NCBI GenBank assembly: GCA_963755815.1
Contig: CAVWLF010000014.1
Location: 62,001 to 126,000 of the forward strand
DNA length: 64,000 nt
Direction of reading: 5' to 3'
From: Palsa-506 sp963755815
Lineage (GTDB): Bacteria; Actinomycetota; Actinomycetes; Streptosporangiales; Streptosporangiaceae
Shown piece by piece: positions 60,173 through 64,000 of the stretch. Every line of letters starts with the position of its first letter. The stretch's first letter is position 1. The notes beneath the pieces were generated by a model. It was not told the origin of the DNA. It saw only the letters and a list, made by a program, of their open reading frames with translations, and did no database searches. The position numbers and the translations under genes are program-made.

Positions 60173-61564
60173 ATGCAGGTTCACGATTCGCTGATCGAGC
60201 TGATGGGGAACACTCCCCTGGTCCGGCTGCGCCGGGTAACGCGGGGCCTGGGCGGCCCCGGGCGGGCCCCGGACGTGCTGGCCAAGGTCGAGTACTTCAA
60301 TCCCGGCGGCTCGGTGAAGGACCGGATCGCGCTGCGCATGGTGGAGGCGGCCGAGGCCTCGGGCGCGCTCCGGCCGGGCGGCACGATCGTCGAGCCGACG
60401 TCGGGCAACACCGGCGTGGGGCTGGCCATCGTCGCGGCGGAGAAGGGGTACAAGTGCCTCTTCGTCTGCCCGGACAAGGTGGGCCAGGACAAGATCAGCG
60501 TGCTCCGGGCCTACGGGGCCGAGGTGGTGGTCTGCCCCACGACCGTCCTGCCCGGGCACCCCGACTCCTATTACTCGGTGTCAGACCGGCTGGCGGCCGA
60601 GACGCCCGGCGGCTGGAAGCCCAACCAGTACGCCAACCCGGAGAATCCGGCCTCGCACTACCACTCCACCGGCCCGGAGATCTGGGCGCAGACCGACGGC
60701 ACCGTCACTCACTTCGTGACCGGGATCGGCACCGGCGGCACGGTCTCGGGCACCGGCCGGTACCTCAAGGACGTCTCCGGCGGCCGCGTGCAGGTCATCG
60801 GCGCCGATCCGGAAGGATCGGTCTACTCCGGCGGATCCGGCCGCCCCTACCTGGTCGAGGGCGTCGGCGAGGACATCTGGCCGGAGACCTATGACAAGGC
60901 CATCTGCGACGAGATCATCGCGGTCAGCGACGCCGAGTCATTCCAGATGACCCGCCGGCTGGCCCGCGAGGAAGCGCTGCTCACCGGCGGCTCCTGCGGG
61001 CTGGCCGTGGTCGCCGCCTTGCGGGTGGCCGCGACGGCCGGGCCGGACGACGTGATCGTCGTGCTGCTGCCGGATGGCGGCCGGGGATACCTTTCGAAGA
61101 TCTTTAACGACGAATGGATGGCTGACTACGGCTTCCTGTCCAGCGATACCGCCGAGCCGAGGATCGCCGACGTGCTGGATCAGAAGCGCAGCGGGCTGCC
61201 GGAGTTCGTGCACGCGCACCCGGACGAGACGGTCCGGGTGGCCATCGAGACCCTGCGCGAGTACAACGTGTCGCAGCTTCCGGTCATGAAGGAGGAGCCG
61301 CCGGTGATGGCGGCCGAGGTCGTCGGCTCCATCGTGGAGCGGGACCTGCTCGACGCGCTGGTGTCCGGGCGGGCCCGGCCGCAGGACCCGCTCGGCGATC
61401 ACATGTCGGCACCGCTGCCGATGGTCGGCTCCGGCGAGCCGGTGAGCTCCGCGGTCGCGGCCATGGAAAAGGCGGGCGCGGCCGTGGTGCTGGTCGACGG
61501 CAAGCCAGCCGGAATGATCACCCGGCAGGATGTGCTGACATTCCTGTCCGCTGGCACCGGGTGA
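60173..61564 (+). CDS. cbs: Cystathionine beta-synthase
   Basis: CBS condenses serine and homocysteine to cystathionine with PLP (reverse transsulfuration). The 463-residue product has the synthase fold: LIELMGNTPLVRLRRVTRGL, the PLP Lys in YFNPGGSVKDRIALRMVEAA (about residue 50), EPTSGNTGVGLAIVAAEKGY, GIGTGGTVSGTGRYLKD and TGGSCGLAVVAALRVA. Two CBS domains follow from about residue 340 (VHAHPDETVRVAIETLREYN and PLPMVGSGEPVSSAVAAMEK). No heme-binding N-terminus is present. ATG 60173 has AAGGTG upstream. The cystathionine gamma-type enzyme follows after 184 bases. Confidence 0.95.
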   Translation: MQVHDSLIELMGNTPLVRLRRVTRGLGGPGRAPDVLAKVEYFNPGGSVKDRIALRMVEAAEASGALRPGGTIVEPTSGNTGVGLAIVAAEKGYKCLFVCPDKVGQDKISVLRAYGAEVVVCPTTVLPGHPDSYYSVSDRLAAETPGGWKPNQYANPENPASHYHSTGPEIWAQTDGTVTHFVTGIGTGGTVSGTGRYLKDVSGGRVQVIGADPEGSVYSGGSGRPYLVEGVGEDIWPETYDKAICDEIIAVSDAESFQMTRRLAREEALLTGGSCGLAVVAALRVAATAGPDDVIVVLLPDGGRGYLSKIFNDEWMADYGFLSSDTAEPRIADVLDQKRSGLPEFVHAHPDETVRVAIETLREYNVSQLPVMKEEPPVMAAEVVGSIVERDLLDALVSGRARPQDPLGDHMSAPLPMVGSGEPVSSAVAAMEKAGAAVVLVDGKPAGMITRQDVLTFLSAGTG

Positions 61565-61748
61565 CAGCCTAGGGTTGGCGGATCATTGCCCGCGGGCCGG
61601 AGCGCTGGCGCAGCCAGGGACCGGCGGGGGCACGAGAATATCGAGGCACCGGGATATAACGGGGCACCGGGACCTGGCCGGGCCCGGCGACGTGACCGGG
61701 CCCGGCGGCAGTGCCGGGGCCGGATAGCTAAGTAGGCAGGGTGACGCA

Positions 61749-62951
61749 ATGGACAGGCAGCATGCCGACGGATTTGAGACCCTCGCGATTCACGCCGGGC
61801 AGGAACCCGATCCGCTGACCGGAGCCGTGATCCCGCCGATCTACCAGGTGTCCACGTATAAGCAGGACGGCGTGGGCGGGCTGCGCGGGGCCGGCCTGGG
61901 CGCGGGCGGCGGCACCGGGCCCGCGCGCTGGGTCGAGGGCTACGAGTACTCGCGGACGGCGAATCCGACCCGGGGCGCGCTGGAGGAATGCCTGGCCGTC
62001 CTGGAGGGCGGCACCCGCGCGCTGGCGTTCGCGTCCGGGATGGCCGCCGAGGACTGCCTGCTCCGGACGATCCTCCGGCCGGGAGACCACGTGCTGATCC
62101 CGCACGATGCGTACGGCGGCACGTTCCGCCTGTTCGACAAGGTTCTCCAGTCGTGGGGCGTGAGTTACCAGCCGGTTCCGGTGTCGGACGCGGGGCTCGT
62201 TAAGAAAGCCATGGGTGAAAAGCCGGCCAGGGTGATCTGGATCGAGACTCCGACCAACCCGCTGCTGTCGATCGCCGACATCACCGCGCTGGCCGAGATC
62301 GCGCATGCGCAAGGCGCGCTGCTGGTGGTGGACAGCACCTTCGCGTCGCCGTACCTGCAGCAGCCGCTGGCCCTCGGCGCTGACGCGGTCGTGCACTCGA
62401 CTACCAAGTACATCGGCGGGCACTCGGACGTGGTGGGTGGCGCGCTGATCGTGGCCGACGCCGGGCTCGGCGAGCGGCTCGCGTTCATGCAGAACACGAC
62501 CGGCACGGCGGGCGGGCCGTTCGACGCGTGGCTGACGCTGCGCGGGGTCAGGACGCTCGGCGTCCGGATGGACCGGCACTGCGCGAATGCGGCCAGGATC
62601 GCTGACATGCTCGCCAGCCACCCCGCGGTGGCGGAGGTGTTCTACCCGGGCCTGGAGTCCCATCCCGGTCATGAGACGGCGGCCAAGCAGATGCGCGGGT
62701 TCGGCGGGATCGTCTCGATGCGCGTTCGCGGCGGGGAAGAGGCGGCGGTCGCGGTGTGCGGCCGGACCCGGCTGTTCACGCTCGGCGAGTCGCTCGGCGG
62801 GGTGGAGTCGCTGATCGAGCACCCGGGCCGGATGACGCATGCCTCGGTGGCCGGCTCGGCCCTGGAGGTTCCCTCCGACGTGGTCCGGCTCTCCGTCGGC
62901 ATCGAGAGCTGCGACGACCTGCTGGAAGACCTCCGCACGGCCCTCGGCTGA
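61749..62951 (+). CDS. Cystathionine gamma-synthase/lyase (Cys/Met metabolism PLP enzyme)
   Basis: This 400-residue fold-type I enzyme of the MetB/MetC family has FETLAIHAGQEPDPLTGAVI at the start, EYSRTANPTRGALEECLAVL, FASGMAAEDCLLRTILRPGD, the PLP Lys in VVHSTTKYIGGHSDVVGGAL (about residue 220), and SLGGVESLIEHPGRMTHASV near the end. Sequence alone cannot separate gamma-synthase from gamma-lyase. The neighbouring cbs favours use in reverse transsulfuration to cysteine, though actinobacterial annotation often calls this MetB. ATG 61749. The gap 61565-61748 contains no gene or clear regulatory structure. Confidence 0.93.
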   Translation: MDRQHADGFETLAIHAGQEPDPLTGAVIPPIYQVSTYKQDGVGGLRGAGLGAGGGTGPARWVEGYEYSRTANPTRGALEECLAVLEGGTRALAFASGMAAEDCLLRTILRPGDHVLIPHDAYGGTFRLFDKVLQSWGVSYQPVPVSDAGLVKKAMGEKPARVIWIETPTNPLLSIADITALAEIAHAQGALLVVDSTFASPYLQQPLALGADAVVHSTTKYIGGHSDVVGGALIVADAGLGERLAFMQNTTGTAGGPFDAWLTLRGVRTLGVRMDRHCANAARIADMLASHPAVAEVFYPGLESHPGHETAAKQMRGFGGIVSMRVRGGEEAAVAVCGRTRLFTLGESLGGVESLIEHPGRMTHASVAGSALEVPSDVVRLSVGIESCDDLLEDLRTALG

Positions 62952-63005
62952 CCGGGAGCCGGTCAGCCGTTCGCCGGGCGGCGGTCAGCGGGCGGCGGGC
63001 GGCGG

Positions 63006-63581
63006 TCAGCCGTTCCAGATCATGAGGACCAGGATCACCAGGTAGATCAGCGCGACCACGCCGCCCATGGTGGCGATCCGGCCGCGCTCCACGGACGCGA
63101 TATGCGCGGCGGGCACGCCCGGGCTGCCCGGCTGGTTCGGCCGTACCGGCTCGGCATCCTGCGCCGCCTCCTCGTCCCCGGCATGCTCCTCGGCGGAGAC
63201 CGGCACCACTTCCGCGGCCGGTACGGTGCCGGCCGCCGGCGCCTCCGCGGCCGCCGCCAGTTCGAGCGCCGCGATGGCCCGGTGCTGGTCGCGCATGATG
63301 ATCACGAGCAGCACCACGGCGACAACGAAAAGCGTCAGCGAGACGCTCAGCCACGGCTTCGAGAAGTCCTTGTGAATCTGCGCGAGGACCAGCCCGAAAA
63401 GCAGCACGCCGAGCGACAGCAAGGTATAGATCCGGGTGGTCCGGTAGAGATATCCGACCACGGTCTGGTTCCGGGCCCGGATATAGCGGGGCGTCGATAT
63501 GATCGCCACCGTCACCGGGCCGATCGCGAAGATCGCGAAGCCAATATGCAGCCAGAGCACGAGCCGGTCGGTAAAAGACAT
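63006..63581 (-). CDS. DUF2269-like integral membrane protein
   Basis: The 191-residue product starts MSFTDRLVLWLHIGFAIFAI and has four membrane segments (about 8-30; 52-70 LLSLGVLLFGLVLAQIHKDF; 77-95 LFVVAVVLLVIIMRD; 170-190 GGVVALIYLVILVLMIWNG). TPRYIRARN after the first segment and IHKDFSKPWL resemble DUF2269-type proteins. A Glu/Ala-rich soluble stretch (about 105-150) lies before the last helix. Function unknown. It converges with the gamma-synthase gene, with a GGCGGCGGTCAGC-repeat gap of 54 bases between the stops. Confidence 0.82.
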   Translation of the reverse strand: MSFTDRLVLWLHIGFAIFAIGPVTVAIISTPRYIRARNQTVVGYLYRTTRIYTLLSLGVLLFGLVLAQIHKDFSKPWLSVSLTLFVVAVVLLVIIMRDQHRAIAALELAAAAEAPAAGTVPAAEVVPVSAEEHAGDEEAAQDAEPVRPNQPGSPGVPAAHIASVERGRIATMGGVVALIYLVILVLMIWNG

Positions 63582-63629
63582 GGCCCGATCTTAGAGCCGC
63601 CGCGCCCGCCCGCACGCGATCTGCGCGGC

Positions 63630-64000
63630 TCAGCCGGTTTTCGCTGAACCGGGGATGGTGGCCAGCCGCCGCATCAGCGCGCCGAACTGCTCGAACGACA
63701 GGCTCTGATCAGCGTCGGACAGTGCCTCGGCCGGCGCCGGATGCACCTCGATGAGCAGGCCGTGGGCGCCCGCGGCGCGGGCCGCCCACGCCATCGGCGC
63801 GACGTAGGAACTCAGTCCCGTGCCGTGACTCGGGTCGACGATGATCGGCAGGTGCGACCGCTCGCGGACGACGACGACCGCCGACAGGTCCAGCGTGTTG
63901 CGGGTGGCGCTCTCGAACGTCCGGATGCCTCGCTCGCACAGGATCACCTGCTGGTTGCCTTGCGCCACCACGTACTCGGCGGCCGCCAGCCACTCCTCGA
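63630..64000 (-). CDS. aroF: DAHP synthase (3-deoxy-7-phosphoheptulonate synthase), C-terminal part
   Basis: The frame enters from the right edge and ends at TGA (63632-63630). About 123 residues are visible: EEWLAAAEYVVAQGNQQVIL, CERGIRTFESATRNTLDLSA, LPIIVDPSHGTGLSSYVAPM and LLIEVHPAPAEALSDADQSL. CERGIRTFE and DPSHGTG match the KDO8P/AroA-beta type I DAHP synthases, which condense PEP and erythrose-4-phosphate at the start of the shikimate pathway. The N-terminus and any regulatory domain are outside the window. The gene symbol is conventional, not certain. Confidence 0.9.
   Translation of the reverse strand, partial: EEWLAAAEYVVAQGNQQVILCERGIRTFESATRNTLDLSAVVVVRERSHLPIIVDPSHGTGLSSYVAPMAWAARAAGAHGLLIEVHPAPAEALSDADQSLSFEQFGALMRRLATIPGSAKTG

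Noticed and set aside
61565..61748. Riboswitch (SAM or related) upstream of the cystathionine gamma-type gene
   Set aside because: I could not assemble the conserved helices of any SAM-riboswitch class; the region shows only loose GGGGCACCGGG-type repeats.

Overview
The window is very GC-rich, densely coded DNA of an actinomycete. The marks are two BldC-type regulators, the MurT/GatD pair, a 32-residue bS22-like ribosomal protein, a rex-hemACDB-hemL order, System II cytochrome c genes, GTG starts, 4-base ATGA/GTGA overlaps and -10 boxes lying 6-9 bases before start codons. Genus cannot be fixed from sequence alone; the gene order resembles Streptomyces, Streptosporangium and relatives.

Layout. 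1-4497: end of pstB, then pstS-pstC-pstA (phosphate uptake) and a coupled GntR/UTRA regulator. 4504-13012: an unusual three-gene block with a polytopic VirD4/TraG-like pseudo-ATPase (frame broken), an 841-residue membrane protein with a Ser/Thr/Asp-rich domain, and a 1030-residue HerA-type ATPase; a lectin remnant and a long hairpin lie before the last gene. 13129-16359: murT-gatD, DsrE-like, a small membrane protein and a nitrobindin. 16444-18200: a secreted G1 peptidase and a repeat-bearing gap. 18201-26532: fur, ygfZ, proline dehydrogenase, proC, bldC, bS22, an acyltransferase, a HAD phosphatase, a 7-TM/ABM fusion and a glutaredoxin. 26583-34800: a Rex operator and a heme operon (rex, hemA, hemC, cobA-hemD, hemB, a prim-pol-like gene, hemL). 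34888-41136: EamA permease, a phosphatase, ResA-ResB-CcsA and a PLDc_N protein. 41301-44906: a lethal-factor-like metallopeptidase with a small partner, a BldC-like protein, threonine dehydratase, DUF4229. 45065-57071: APS kinase fused to a degenerate ATP sulfurylase domain, mfd, a SurA-like lipoprotein fused in frame to MazG, eno, ftsB, DUF501, ppx and a family-5 uracil-DNA glycosylase. 57248-64000: an odd tRNA, a DUF4287/F420-oxidoreductase pair, a thiolase, cystathionine beta-synthase, cystathionine gamma-synthase, a DUF2269-like protein and the end of a DAHP synthase.

Two themes recur. First, many enzymes carry Ala/Gly/Pro-rich linkers built from short DNA tandem repeats. Second, five genes (pstS, the VirD4-like gene, hemA, the SAT/APS-kinase gene, ppx) are out of frame as read, mostly inside or beside those linkers; pstC may be a sixth. 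Because hemA is normally indispensable, sequence error at repeats is the simplest reading, but true repeat-length variation is not excluded. The best candidate for an undescribed system is the 4504-13012 block; the metallopeptidase/small-protein pair at 41301-42648 is second.
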